The position numbers and the translations under genes are program-made. Source: an uncultured Rhizobiaceae group bacterium (GTDB lineage Bacteria; Pseudomonadota; Alphaproteobacteria; Rhizobiales; Rhizobiaceae). Taken from it: DNA of 64,000 nt. The DNA lies in NCBI GenBank assembly GCA_947501445.1, contig CANMVS010000001.1, forward strand, positions 310,001-374,000. The letters are read 5' to 3'. Below the pieces are notes generated by a model. The model searched no databases, was not told the origin of the DNA, and was given only the letters and a program-made list of their open reading frames with translations. Shown in pieces: positions 1 to 8,469 of this stretch. Each line of letters begins with the position of its first letter. Positions within the stretch are counted from its first letter, which is position 1.

Positions 1-1
1 T

Positions 2-67
2 CTTTTGATTGTCACCAACAACAACCTGGCACAGGTTGCGCAGGCTCCAGTTGTACCGAATGTTTAG
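2..67 (+). CDS. Possible C-terminal end of a truncated gene
   Basis: An open frame enters from the left edge and ends at TAG (65-67), encoding about 21 residues finishing in QAPVVPNV. The composition resembles the tail of an exported protein, but 21 residues give no family. A second frame is open from 1 to 171 and cannot be excluded. This is a guess. Confidence 0.25.
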   Translation, partial: LLIVTNNNLAQVAQAPVVPNV

Positions 68-199
68 TGGTTCCGGGCCTGACTGTTTCCCGCAACTGTA
101 AACACAATATGTGCGGTACCTTACCCCATGCCAGGCATCTACGCTGCGTTTGTGTGAGTGAATATCAGTAAGAGTGTTATAAGCGTGCGAGGGCGATGT

Positions 200-916
200 T
201 CATGTGTTCATCTCGGTCTGAACGTCATCGGCATGCCGGGTTCTGGTTGGACTTGTGGCAAGAACGTAGAGCCATCTCGATAATTCGTAACAGACCGCTA
301 GATTATTCACCTGTCCACCTGTCTCAATCAGAAAAGATTGCACGGCAGTCAGGGTGTCATTGAGAACTTCATGTTTTGCATGGAGAAGATCGATGTTTAA
401 CGCGCCCAGATTAGTGCGGGCTTCTTCAATCGTTTCGCTCTGGCTGCCATCAACGAAACGTTGTTCAAAGAATTCCAGCCTGTCCACCTCGTCATTCCTG
501 GCTGCTTCCAATTCATGTAATCGCTTGCACTGGGCGCGCGTGCCTGGCGCCCGCTCGTCCCTTAACGAGCCAATCAATCCGAGCGCATCATCTGCCTCTT
601 CAACACCCATTTCGAATGGTATGAACTGCCTGTATCTGGAAAAAACGACCTGCTGTTTTGGCCTGCCATTCAGCGTATCGAGGATACCCTGCAGCGCTTC
701 AATAGCGTCCAGTTGCGCACGGTTTGCTTGCGTAATCAACTGAATTGATTGATCAATCCTTCCCTGGCTACGATACCTCACGGCGGATATTACGAGAGTA
801 TTGAGTGTATCATTCTCAACTGCATCGACAAGCATGGTTTCCAATCCGGCAAATGCGTCTGCGGGCGTTGCGTCGTCAGTCAGCTGGGCTCGAATAATGT
901 GTTTCGTCGACAACAT
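200..916 (-). CDS. Hypothetical protein, 238 aa
   Basis: I do not recognise this protein. It is soluble, has no signal peptide or membrane segment, is rich in Glu, Asp, Arg and Leu, and has a long central region (about residues 110-200) that looks helical or coiled-coil. The ATG at 916 is the first in frame. It is transcribed in the same direction as the TetR gene upstream (1050-1622), 133 bp away, so the two could be co-transcribed, but nothing links their functions. The opposite-strand frame at 354-743 is Ser/Arg-rich and looks like a shadow. Confidence 0.6.
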   Translation of the reverse strand: MLSTKHIIRAQLTDDATPADAFAGLETMLVDAVENDTLNTLVISAVRYRSQGRIDQSIQLITQANRAQLDAIEALQGILDTLNGRPKQQVVFSRYRQFIPFEMGVEEADDALGLIGSLRDERAPGTRAQCKRLHELEAARNDEVDRLEFFEQRFVDGSQSETIEEARTNLGALNIDLLHAKHEVLNDTLTAVQSFLIETGGQVNNLAVCYELSRWLYVLATSPTRTRHADDVQTEMNT

Positions 917-1049
917 TTCATTGATAAATCACACAGATCAACCGTTGGCAAGGCACGCTAACCTGTCCGCCAATGGCCAGTAGTTGGATGGAAAATCTCA
1001 AGATTTCACGTCCGTAGGGGCACAGACTGTGGCAGCACTGCACGCTGCA

Positions 1050-1622
1050 CTAGAAACTTAGACTGTCGAACACATCAGCAAATGCAATACCACAGGCCGG
1101 ATGACCACCGCCGCCGCCGCGGGCCTGTCGGGACAAACAGGCAAATCCATGTACCAGTGACCACACTTTGGTTTCCACATACCGCGGGTCCTGATCTTTT
1201 TTTACAAATGGTGCGCAGGCCTGAGCGAGTATCTGATAGGCAAGTGTTGATGCATTATCCAGGTCCGGATCATCAAAGGTGATTTCCACTGAATTGAATA
1301 TCAGGTCAAACAGCGCTTCATTTTTTTCTGCAAAATCCAGATATCCCTGGCAAATGGCCAGCAATTGGTCCCTGGCACCGTCAGGCGACTTATCCCGTTC
1401 TGCCATCATCGTTTTGGCAAATTGCTCATATCCGCGCGCTGCGATGGCTGACAAAAGCCCGTCGAGACTTTTGAAATGATGTGCCGGAGCCGCATGTGAC
1501 ACCCCTGCCCGCGCCGCACATTTGCGCAAGGTCAGTCCCGAAGTGCCCCCCTCCTGCAACAATTCCATACCCGCAACGATGAGGGCTTCACGCAGGTTCC
1601 CGTGGTGATGGGGCGTTTTCAT
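1050..1622 (-). CDS. TetR-family regulator (WHG-type C-terminal domain)
   Basis: This 190-residue protein is a one-component repressor. The N-terminal helix-turn-helix is visible (around residues 12-55, LTLRKCAARAGVSHAAPAHHF), and the C-terminal half carries the W-x-L-V-H-G-F-A signature of the TetR WHG ligand-binding domain. I chose the ATG at 1622, which starts MKTPHHHG; the longer frame to 1661 would run into the operator. The gene is divergent from the DUF2306 membrane protein at 1720, and the 97 bp between them hold two TTnACAnTGTnAA operators in an 18-bp inverted repeat. I infer that it represses itself and its neighbour. The ligand is unknown. Confidence 0.88.
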   Translation of the reverse strand: MKTPHHHGNLREALIVAGMELLQEGGTSGLTLRKCAARAGVSHAAPAHHFKSLDGLLSAIAARGYEQFAKTMMAERDKSPDGARDQLLAICQGYLDFAEKNEALFDLIFNSVEITFDDPDLDNASTLAYQILAQACAPFVKKDQDPRYVETKVWSLVHGFACLSRQARGGGGGHPACGIAFADVFDSLSF

Positions 1623-1651
1623 CCAGAGATCACTCCATTGATTTAACCACA

Positions 1652-1706
1652 AACTTGACACTGTAAAGTTTGTGGTTACTCTGCCGCTACTTTACAGTGT
1701 CAAGTT
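1652..1706. promoter_or_regulatory. Double TetR operator overlapping divergent promoters
   Basis: A perfect 18-bp inverted repeat (1652-1669 and 1689-1706) flanks a 19-bp spacer. Each arm contains a 13-bp pseudo-palindrome of form TTnACAnTGTnAA (1655-1667 and 1691-1703), the usual shape of a TetR-dimer site. Each arm also contains TTGACA, a good -35 box, pointing to opposite genes: 1655-1660 toward the DUF2306 gene and 1698-1703 toward the TetR gene. Repressor bound to either arm would cover a -35. Confidence 0.8.
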
Positions 1707-1719
1707 AGGTTGAAGCAAT

Positions 1720-2346
1720 ATGAAAATTCTTCGGATTGTATCGTGGTTTTTGGCCATTGCCATCGCTCTGGCATCGTGGCGTTTCATCGTGTTGGACATG
1801 GATGTTGCCTTTGCAAATATGGCGCACCAGCTTGCCGCATCGCGAACCCTGTTTCTGCTTCACATTATTGCCTCTCCATTGGCACTGATACTTGTTCCCT
1901 TTCAACTGACCGGTCGTTTCCGTCGACGTTGGCCGCAGATACATCAATTCATTGGCCGACTTTATTGCCTTGCAGTGCTTGTAGGTGGCGTCAGTGGATT
2001 TATTATCGGCTTTGGCGCCATGGGTGGCATGCTGACCAAGGCGGGTTTCATCATTTTATCAGTGATCTGGCTGGCGACCACGGCCTATGGCCTGCAAATG
2101 GCCGGGCAAAGGCGTTTTGCCGAACATCGGGTCTGGATGATTCGCTCAGCAGCTTTGACATTTGCCGGTGTAACGCTGCGCCTGTGGTTGCCACTGCAAC
2201 TGGTTGCAGGTGTCCCGTTCGACACGGCCTATGCGGTCGTCGCGTGGTTGTGCTGGGTACCCAATATTTTCGTCGCTCAATATTTTCTCATGCGAACAAC
2301 ACAACCCGCGGATGTCCAACGCCCAGCAATGCCGCAGGCAGGGTAA
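1720..2346 (+). CDS. DUF2306-type integral membrane protein
   Basis: This 208-residue protein has about six hydrophobic segments (roughly residues 4-22, 44-64, 78-101, 108-129, 145-170, 176-195) and the conserved polar features of DUF2306 proteins: a His in the second helix region (LLHIIASP), RRRWPQIHQFIGRLY before helix 3, and EHRVWMIRS before helix 5. The biochemical role of the family is not established. Start at ATG 1720, 98 bp from the TetR start and directly downstream of the double operator, so it is the likely target of that repressor. Copy A of the window's intergenic repeat begins 10 bp after its stop. Confidence 0.8.
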   Translation: MKILRIVSWFLAIAIALASWRFIVLDMDVAFANMAHQLAASRTLFLLHIIASPLALILVPFQLTGRFRRRWPQIHQFIGRLYCLAVLVGGVSGFIIGFGAMGGMLTKAGFIILSVIWLATTAYGLQMAGQRRFAEHRVWMIRSAALTFAGVTLRLWLPLQLVAGVPFDTAYAVVAWLCWVPNIFVAQYFLMRTTQPADVQRPAMPQAG

Positions 2347-2355
2347 AGTACAACC

Positions 2356-2454
2356 AGACCGTTTCACATCTTGTCAGAAACGGGTCAACGGTGTCGGTTC
2401 TTGAATTTGTTGATGCATTCAGGTTTTGCCTATCCCGCCAAAATCTGAATTGCC
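2356..2454 (+). repeat. Intergenic two-hairpin repeat, copy A
   Basis: About 99 bp related to copies at 34571, 46340 and 53154. The 5' part forms a gtttc/gaaac hairpin. The 3' part forms a 12-bp stem (2417-2428 with 2439-2450), in which one C-to-T change turns a G-C pair into G-U, so the RNA stem is kept. It lies between convergent genes, 10 bp after the stop of the DUF2306 gene and 15 bp before the end of the GntR gene. Confidence 0.85.
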
Positions 2455-2468
2455 CCGGGTTGACAAAA

Positions 2469-3137
2469 TCAGGCGGATTTTCGGGTTTCCAAATAATCCA
2501 CGAGCGCCTTCTTGGCACCCTGGATATGATTTCGGGTCAGTTGAGCTGCCGTCTGTGAGTCACGTTTTTCACAGGCTGCCAATATCTGCAAATGATCCCG
2601 ATTGGCTCTCTCCATCCCCTCGGTCATCAGTAATTGTGCCCGCAGATAGCGTTCGACACGATCCAGCGAATTATCAATTATTTTCAAATGATAATCGAGA
2701 GCGCTGTCACGATAGAGGGCGTAGTGAAATTTACGATTGAGTTCACCCCATTCCATCGGCTGGTCACTATCCATGAAAGCCTGACAATGCATTCTGGCTT
2801 CATTCAATGATTGTGTCGTCATGTTCTGAACTGATAGTGCTATCACCTCGCTCTCAAGCAGGCAGCGAAAATCAAAAATTTCTCCGGCCTCGCGGGCTGA
2901 TATGCCAGCAACAACGGCACCGCGATAACGTCTGTTTTCAACAAGCCCCTGTTGCTCCAACCGCGTCAATGCTTCACGAACCGGAATTCGGCTGGTGTTG
3001 AACATGGTGGCTATTTCGTCCTGACGAAGCGGCTCACCATCGGCAAGTTCACCGTCAATAATCGCGCGTTTAAGAGAATCGAAAATGATCGAAGCCGCAG
3101 AAGCGGTTTTTCCGATATCGACAGCCTTCAATTTCAA
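2469..3137 (-). CDS. GntR-family regulator, FadR/FCD subfamily
   Basis: This 222-residue protein has an N-terminal winged helix (residues about 18-78, with SRIPVREALTRLEQQGLV, the typical GntR recognition segment) and a C-terminal all-helical FCD ligand-binding domain (about 95-215) with the metal-coordinating pattern: an Asp in DFRCLLE, then NRKFHYALY, NSLDR and RDHLQIL. Such proteins usually respond to carboxylic or amino-acid metabolites. The start is a TTG at 3137, supported by GGAG seven bases upstream. Two ATTGGATCC motifs in the gap ahead of the gene (3449-3457, 3870-3878) are candidate operators. It probably controls the FAD oxidoreductase at 4161 or a lost neighbour. Confidence 0.85.
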   Translation of the reverse strand: MKLKAVDIGKTASAASIIFDSLKRAIIDGELADGEPLRQDEIATMFNTSRIPVREALTRLEQQGLVENRRYRGAVVAGISAREAGEIFDFRCLLESEVIALSVQNMTTQSLNEARMHCQAFMDSDQPMEWGELNRKFHYALYRDSALDYHLKIIDNSLDRVERYLRAQLLMTEGMERANRDHLQILAACEKRDSQTAAQLTRNHIQGAKKALVDYLETRKSA

Positions 3138-4160
3138 TTCTTCGCTCCGTTACTTCGAGTGAGGCCAAACCATAAAGCAAGAAACCAACAGATGGTATTG
3201 TTGTCTTGCAACGATCAGATGGATTCCATGGGAATCTTGCCTTGCCTCATACGTTCCACCGGGTTTCATTCATGCCACCTGGTTCAATACATTCCGCAGG
3301 CACAGCCGCGAATGCAGCACATAAAACCCTTATTGCGGTGTCTTTTACCTGCGTCAAAGGATTTGCAAAGTCTCAAAACTGATTTGTTGGTCCACATAGA
3401 TTCTCCACCCGGTTTTACATCATTCAGAACAGCAATGATCAGTTGTAAATTGGATCCCATATTGATAGCCTGATCACGTTAGGTCGTGGATTTCTGTGGC
3501 GGCTACCATTCTGGATCATAGTGAAACAGATTGGTGCTCGTCTGGGCGACTGGCGCAAGGCTGACACAGCGGGCATCGCTCTTCCCTTTTCGAGCGGCAC
3601 TGGTTCTGGGCGGTAGAATCAGTGCAGCCTGCGGTATCACCGACATTTCCTTGACAATTGATGACACTGAGCAGTCGGCATAGTCTGTGGGGCGTTCAAG
3701 CGGCATCTGCTGCAACAGCACACCATTTGTTCTGCCAAAACAATGGCACTGCCGGTTTGAAACAAACCGCGCCTGATATCCCCGCAATGCTCAGCCAATA
3801 AAAAACATCTGTAGCGCATCACTTGTTATCCCCATTTTTCTCGGCACCCAATAACCCATGTTTTTGGATATTGGATCCATTATATCCTATCAAGCGCTGC
3901 GTGGATACCGCTCCATCCATATAACCAAAGGTGCCGGGTTAACCCATGAGACAGACAAACTTAGGACACGGTTTTCAACCTGCGAATCATCCCGTTACCG
4001 GCGCTACCACGGTGGCCAGCACCTCTATACTCTGAATTCCTGTCCGTTTGAGGCGATTAATCGCAATTGCAAACAGTAAGGCCATGAAGCAATTTCCGCG
4101 TGGGAAGGGCCAACAATTACCGTCAGCAGCACCCGGGTGCTGTGATGGTTGGACTATTTG
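3138..4160. other. About 1 kb without a convincing gene, possibly decayed
   Basis: No frame here looks like an intact gene. The best is a minus-strand frame of 94 codons (3503-3787) whose second half is protein-like and ends in NLFHYDPEW; I recognise no family and find no good ribosome site. Further short minus-strand stretches with reasonable composition occur near 4030-4160. This pattern fits the remnant of a gene once paired with the oxidoreductase or the GntR regulator, but I cannot prove it. The 9-mer ATTGGATCC occurs at 3449-3457 and, inside a longer partial palindrome, at 3870-3878. Confidence 0.4.
3866..3887. promoter_or_regulatory. Candidate GntR/FadR-type operator
   Basis: A partially palindromic site, GGATAT-TGGATCCA-TT-ATATCC, with a perfect TGGATCCA core. 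The same ATTGGATCC 9-mer recurs at 3449-3457, also upstream of the GntR gene. FadR-type regulators often bind short palindromes of this form. The assignment is inference. Confidence 0.35.
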
Positions 4161-5429
4161 ATGGCACACATGGCATATCAGGGCGAAACCAGGCCGGACA
4201 TTATTGTTGTCGGCGCAGGAATATTGGGACTCTCCACGGCATTTTCGCTGCAACACAAGGGTTACAGCGTATTTGTCCTTGACCGGAAGAATCCGGCGGA
4301 TGAGGCTTCGCTCGGCAACGCGAGCGCTTTCGCCTTTTCGGAAATCCTTCCATTGGCGACATCCCAGACAATCCGCAAGGCCGCCGGATGGCTGCGCGAT
4401 CCGCTTGGGCATTTGTCCATTCCTCCACGCTATGCCATGCAGATCACACCTTGGATGATGCGGCTGTGGATGGCCGGTCGACCCAGTCGATTGAACCGCA
4501 GCATAGATGCTCAGACATCGCTGATGAACCATTCCAAACATGCTTTGCTGCCATTCCTGAAAAAAACCGGTACCGGCAGTATGTTGCGGCGTGACGGGAA
4601 CCTGCACGTCTATGAAAGTCGTGCCGAGTTCGAAAGCGCCCTGCCCCATTGGGATGTAAGGGAACGGTGTGACATTCCATTCGAACATATTCATGGTGAA
4701 TTCGCCATATCGGAATATCAACCTGGCCTGGACCCACGTTTTACCGACGCAACATTTATACCCGAGTGGTATTCGATCGATGATCCAGTGGAATACGCAC
4801 AAACCATTGCGGAGTTATTCTGTAGCAGGGGCGGCAGAATAGCGTGCGCTGAAGCTGTTTCAATTTCGGATGGCGAAAGTGAAGCTAGCGTCCAATGCAC
4901 CAATGGGCAGTCCTACTCCGCACAAAAAATAGTGGTGTGTGCCGGTGCCTGGTCCCATCAGCTGGCGCGGACTCTGGGTGATCGGATACCGTTGGAAACA
5001 GAGCGGGGCTACAACACGCGCCTGCCTGACAACCAGCTGGACATACGTACCCAGATTACCTTTCCCGGCCACGGGTTTTCTGTCACAAAACTAAATACCG
5101 GCATTCAGGTTGGCGGCGCAGTGGAGCTCGCCGGCCTCAAGCTGCCACCAAACTATCAACATGCAAACACGCTGCTCAGTAAAGCAAAAAGCTTTCTTCC
5201 GGAAATCGAGACACACGGCGGCACACAATGGATGGGATTTAGACCTTCTCTTCCCGATAGGTTGCCCGTTATTGGAACGTCAAAACGAAGCCAGAATATC
5301 GTCTACGCCTTTGGCCATGGACATTTGGGATTAACGCAATCGGCAGGGACTGCCGACCTTGTTTGCTCATTGGTGGACGAACGCGAACCGGCAATTGATT
5401 TGCACCCCTTCAGACCCGACAGGTTTTAA
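4161..5429 (+). CDS. FAD-dependent oxidoreductase, DadA/DAO family
   Basis: This 422-residue protein belongs to the D-amino-acid oxidase fold. Near the N terminus is the Rossmann motif IIVVGAGILGLSTAFSLQ followed by the acidic end of strand 2 (VLDR). Near the C terminus, GFRPSLPDRLPVIG and FGHGHLGLTQSAGTADLV form the second FAD-contact region. The order and length match D-amino-acid or D-hydroxyproline dehydrogenases that pass electrons to quinone, and the substrate is probably an amino acid or secondary amine. Start uncertain: ATG 4161 or 4170, or an upstream TTG at 4149; none has a strong ribosome site. The gene stands alone downstream of the gap and the candidate GntR operators. Confidence 0.8.
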   Translation: MAHMAYQGETRPDIIVVGAGILGLSTAFSLQHKGYSVFVLDRKNPADEASLGNASAFAFSEILPLATSQTIRKAAGWLRDPLGHLSIPPRYAMQITPWMMRLWMAGRPSRLNRSIDAQTSLMNHSKHALLPFLKKTGTGSMLRRDGNLHVYESRAEFESALPHWDVRERCDIPFEHIHGEFAISEYQPGLDPRFTDATFIPEWYSIDDPVEYAQTIAELFCSRGGRIACAEAVSISDGESEASVQCTNGQSYSAQKIVVCAGAWSHQLARTLGDRIPLETERGYNTRLPDNQLDIRTQITFPGHGFSVTKLNTGIQVGGAVELAGLKLPPNYQHANTLLSKAKSFLPEIETHGGTQWMGFRPSLPDRLPVIGTSKRSQNIVYAFGHGHLGLTQSAGTADLVCSLVDEREPAIDLHPFRPDRF

Positions 5430-5722
5430 AAACGATTGTTGAGCCAGCCGCTTTTCAAAGAAACCCGCAGAACGCATTGTTGAATTGGGTTGCCGCACGA
5501 TATTGCCTTTCAAACAGAAGCAACGCACCGGACAATAGAGAAGTTACTGCGTCAGCATAACGGTATATTTATCAACCAAGTATAGACACATCACAGTGTT
5601 TCATGACAGATGCGCCGGTGTGTTGGCGTTGAAGTTCCTGTCACAATTGCGACGTGATTGCAAAGCAAACGGAGCTTCACAAAACATACCAGGGGCGACC
5701 TGACATCAATTAGGAGTACTGA

Positions 5723-6727
5723 ATGACTTTTGGATCGACGCGGCGTGTATTTTTGAAAACGGCTGCAACCGCACTGGCCTGCGGGCTTGCCGGCTCTGCT
5801 CTTGCTCAGACAACGACCGCGGACACCGAATTGAAGCCGGGGCAATGGTTGTGGTATCCGGAACGCTCCCTATACGGACCGGTTGCAATTATTGTTTCGC
5901 TTAGTGATCAATTGGCCTTTGTTTATCGCAACGGCGTGCGCATTGGCGTCTCAACAGTCTCCACCGGGCGTCAGGGTTTCGAAACGCCAACGGGTGTGTT
6001 TACGATCTTCAAAAAAGAAAAAATGCATCACTCAAAGCAATATAAGAATGCGCCAATGCCAGACAGCGAATTCTTTTTTGGCGGTGCCGCGTTGCATGCT
6101 GGCGGACTGCCTGGCTATCCAAGTTCACACGGCTGCGTTCATCTGCCGACATCCTTTGCATCACTCGTCTTTGGAGTGACGCATAATGGAACACCGGTGA
6201 TTGTCACCAAAGAACGCTCTGGCATCGGCTCTTTGTCCCATTCCGGTCTGGTCATGTCAGAAAATGATCTGAAACAGATAGAAACGATGACTGGCCATGT
6301 TGTCTCCAAAAAACTACCGGTGGATACACAGGGCAAGGGTCAGGGCAATTTCAGCCTCCTGGTCAGCGCGGCTGATCGCAAAATATACGGCATGAAGGAC
6401 GGCAAAATCATTCTTCAATCCGATGTTCAGATAACCAACCCGAACCGCCCGGTTGGCAGCCATGTCTATATACTGCAGGGCTTCGACCCGGGGCGCAAGA
6501 ATTTTGACTGGCTTGCCGTTGGTATGGGTACCGGTCATGAGGACAATATTGAGCAACCAAAGGAACTGGCCGCAACTGAACGCCTTGTCATTCCGCCTGA
6601 TGTCTATGCAAAGATTGCAAAAAATCTACATCCTGGTTCTGCATTCATGTTCACTGATCTGCCTGCCCATCCTGACACGCGCACAGGCACTGATTTTGTC
6701 ATCATGCGTGATGGACGCAGCAGTTGA
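5723..6727 (+). CDS. Exported L,D-transpeptidase (YkuD domain)
   Basis: This 334-residue protein starts with a Tat-like leader (STRRVFLKTAATALACGLAGSALA). The YkuD domain follows at about residues 50-165, with ALHAGGLPGYPSSHGCVHLP: His136, Gly137 and Cys138 form the catalytic motif, Cys138 being the nucleophile. Such enzymes make 3-3 peptidoglycan cross-links or attach proteins to peptidoglycan in the periplasm. The C-terminal 160 residues are an extra domain I cannot name. ATG 5723 has AGGAG at 5711-5715. The stop overlaps the TTG start of the next gene (TTGA), so the two are probably translationally coupled. Confidence 0.85.
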   Translation: MTFGSTRRVFLKTAATALACGLAGSALAQTTTADTELKPGQWLWYPERSLYGPVAIIVSLSDQLAFVYRNGVRIGVSTVSTGRQGFETPTGVFTIFKKEKMHHSKQYKNAPMPDSEFFFGGAALHAGGLPGYPSSHGCVHLPTSFASLVFGVTHNGTPVIVTKERSGIGSLSHSGLVMSENDLKQIETMTGHVVSKKLPVDTQGKGQGNFSLLVSAADRKIYGMKDGKIILQSDVQITNPNRPVGSHVYILQGFDPGRKNFDWLAVGMGTGHEDNIEQPKELAATERLVIPPDVYAKIAKNLHPGSAFMFTDLPAHPDTRTGTDFVIMRDGRSS

Positions 6728-7395
6728 GTGTTGTCCGGAAATTAGACCATGCACGCCCGAAGCTGGTTATTTTTGATTGCGACGGCGTGCTGGTTGATAG
6801 CGAGATCGCCATCAATGAGATTATCTCGCGCAACCTGGCGACCCATGGATTGTCTCTGTCTGCCCGCGAATGCATGAACCGCTTCATGGGAGGAACCATG
6901 GTTGACGTTAAGCAGGCCGCCAGCGGGCTTGGTGCATCACTGCCAGACAATTGGATTGAAGAAATTTATGGCCAGATGTACGCGCGTCTTCAGCACGATA
7001 TCCCGGCCATTGACGGCATAGTTTCACTCCTCGATCGTTTGGAAGAGGCACGTATTCCCTATTGTGTCGCATCCAATGGCAGTGAAGAAAAAATGGGTAT
7101 TACATTGGGCGGCACCAATCTTCTTCAGCGGTTTGAAAGCGCAATGTTCTCGGCCCACACATTGGGCGTTGCCAAGCCCGATCCCGGACTGTTTTTACAT
7201 GCGGCCAAAACATTCGGCATTGCGCCTGCAGACTGCATCGTCATTGAAGACAGCGTTGCCGGCACGCGTGCTGCGCGCCTTGCCGGTATGCGTTGCTTTG
7301 GTTATGCGGCCCACGACGATGGGTCCGCTTTGGCAAATGAAGAAGCGATTGTATTTGGCAGTATGCACGACATAGCGGCAGAGCTTGGACTATAG
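6724..7395 (+). CDS. HAD-superfamily phosphatase, beta-phosphoglucomutase-like
   Basis: This 223-residue soluble hydrolase has the HAD motifs in order: VIFDCDGVLVD (nucleophile Asp18, acid/base Asp20), VASNGS (motif II), Lys in GVAKPDPGLF (motif III), and VIEDSVAGTRAA (motif IV). A helical cap lies between motifs I and II. This is the subclass that contains beta-phosphoglucomutases and small sugar-phosphate phosphatases; the substrate cannot be read from sequence. Start TTG 6724 overlaps the stop of the transpeptidase gene by four bases, suggesting coupling, although a functional link between the two is unclear. Confidence 0.88.
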   Translation: MSVVRKLDHARPKLVIFDCDGVLVDSEIAINEIISRNLATHGLSLSARECMNRFMGGTMVDVKQAASGLGASLPDNWIEEIYGQMYARLQHDIPAIDGIVSLLDRLEEARIPYCVASNGSEEKMGITLGGTNLLQRFESAMFSAHTLGVAKPDPGLFLHAAKTFGIAPADCIVIEDSVAGTRAARLAGMRCFGYAAHDDGSALANEEAIVFGSMHDIAAELGL

Positions 7396-8135
7396 GAATG
7401 TCCGTTCGGCTGCCATCAGATTGTTCGCCACAACTGCGAGGCCACAACAACGAGGCCACAACAACAAGGAAAGACGCTGACTTTCGCCAGCGCCTCCCTG
7501 TTCAAACGTAGAAGACAATCAGATACCCGCGCCTGCTTTTAGGCATTGCACGAACTCTGTTTTCGCCACTGCGTTCGCTTCGGTTCTTCACTCCCGCCAC
7601 ATGCTGTTTTCAATATTTCCTGAAACAGGAAAATCTGAAAATGCCAGCACCAAATGAATGCTGCTGATGTCATGCATTCGTTCTGCAGTGCAAATCAAAA
7701 GCATAACCCATCCGGCTGAACCAGAACCAGTGGTTGTTCTCCCCGGAGGTCTGAAAACCACCTTGCTGTTTCCACGCATGCATCCGTTGATACAGCGCCC
7801 GTGTGCCTATCCGTTTCCGATCGGTTCGTCATAGACGCTCCTGACCCTGACGGTCACGGGATATCAGGTGATCCTTTTCAATATGGTTCTCAATTGGCGG
7901 TTGAGAATTGATCCGGACCTGATGAAAACAGCATGCGCCCAACTGGCCCGTTTGTCGAGCCTGCGGTTTCCACAGTGGATAATTCAGTGGAAAACACCAG
8001 GCCTTGTCTGTGACAGGTGCAATTCAACGATAGTCTGTATGGATCGGCGTCAGAATAGTCGAAAATTTTCAGGCGCTTAAACATGTCAATACATTGCCGC
8101 CGTTCCATCTTCGCTACACAGTCAACAGGACAATC
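7396..8135. other. 740-bp gap with a short tandem repeat
   Basis: I find no convincing gene here. The only structure I see is a perfect tandem duplication of a 14-mer, GAGGCCACAACAAC, at 7438-7451 and 7452-7465, just after the HAD gene. Short frames (7588-7779 minus, 7868-8080 plus) have no ribosome site or recognisable content. A small RNA or decayed gene is possible but unsupported. Confidence 0.4.
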
Positions 8136-8408
8136 ATGAGTGACAGAAAATCAGAAGTCGATGTGCTTGTCGGTGAAATCAAGGTGGAACTTGACCGGGC
8201 CCGCATAAAATTTCCCGGTGACAATGTAACCATGCTTGCACTGATGGAAGAAGTTGGAGAGCTGGCAAAGGCAACCTTCGAAGAACCCAGCGAAAATGTA
8301 CGAAAAGAGGCTGTTCAGGTTGCCGTGATGGCGATGCGCGTCGTGCTTGATGGTGATGCAACCGTTCGTGATTGGCGCCACAATAAAGGACTGGATCCGC
8401 TGGCTTGA
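8136..8408 (+). CDS. MazG-like nucleotide pyrophosphohydrolase, 90 aa
   Basis: A single-domain all-alpha NTP pyrophosphohydrolase. The metal-binding signature is visible as LMEEVGELAKATFEE near residue 35, followed by KEAVQVAVMAMRVV in place of the usual second E/D helix, where only part of the acidic pattern is kept. Such proteins hydrolyse non-canonical or excess NTPs to NMP and pyrophosphate. I chose ATG 8136 (MSDRKSE) with AGGA upstream; a longer frame to 8094 adds 14 unlikely residues. A Nudix hydrolase follows 61 bp downstream on the same strand, so the pair may form a nucleotide-cleaning operon. Confidence 0.75.
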   Translation: MSDRKSEVDVLVGEIKVELDRARIKFPGDNVTMLALMEEVGELAKATFEEPSENVRKEAVQVAVMAMRVVLDGDATVRDWRHNKGLDPLA

Positions 8409-8469
8409 GCTAACTGAAGCAATAATAGTCCAGCATCCTTTTGCAAGATTCGTTCAAAGGACACCCCAT

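Noticed and set aside
2146-2558. Overlapping short frames around repeat copy A
   Set aside because: They cross the repeat and the ends of two real genes and have no family-like sequence.
3987-4802. Long minus-strand open frame of 271 codons
   Set aside because: It overlaps the clear FAD oxidoreductase gene and has Cys/His/Trp-rich composition typical of a shadow frame; only its tail outside the gene looks protein-like.
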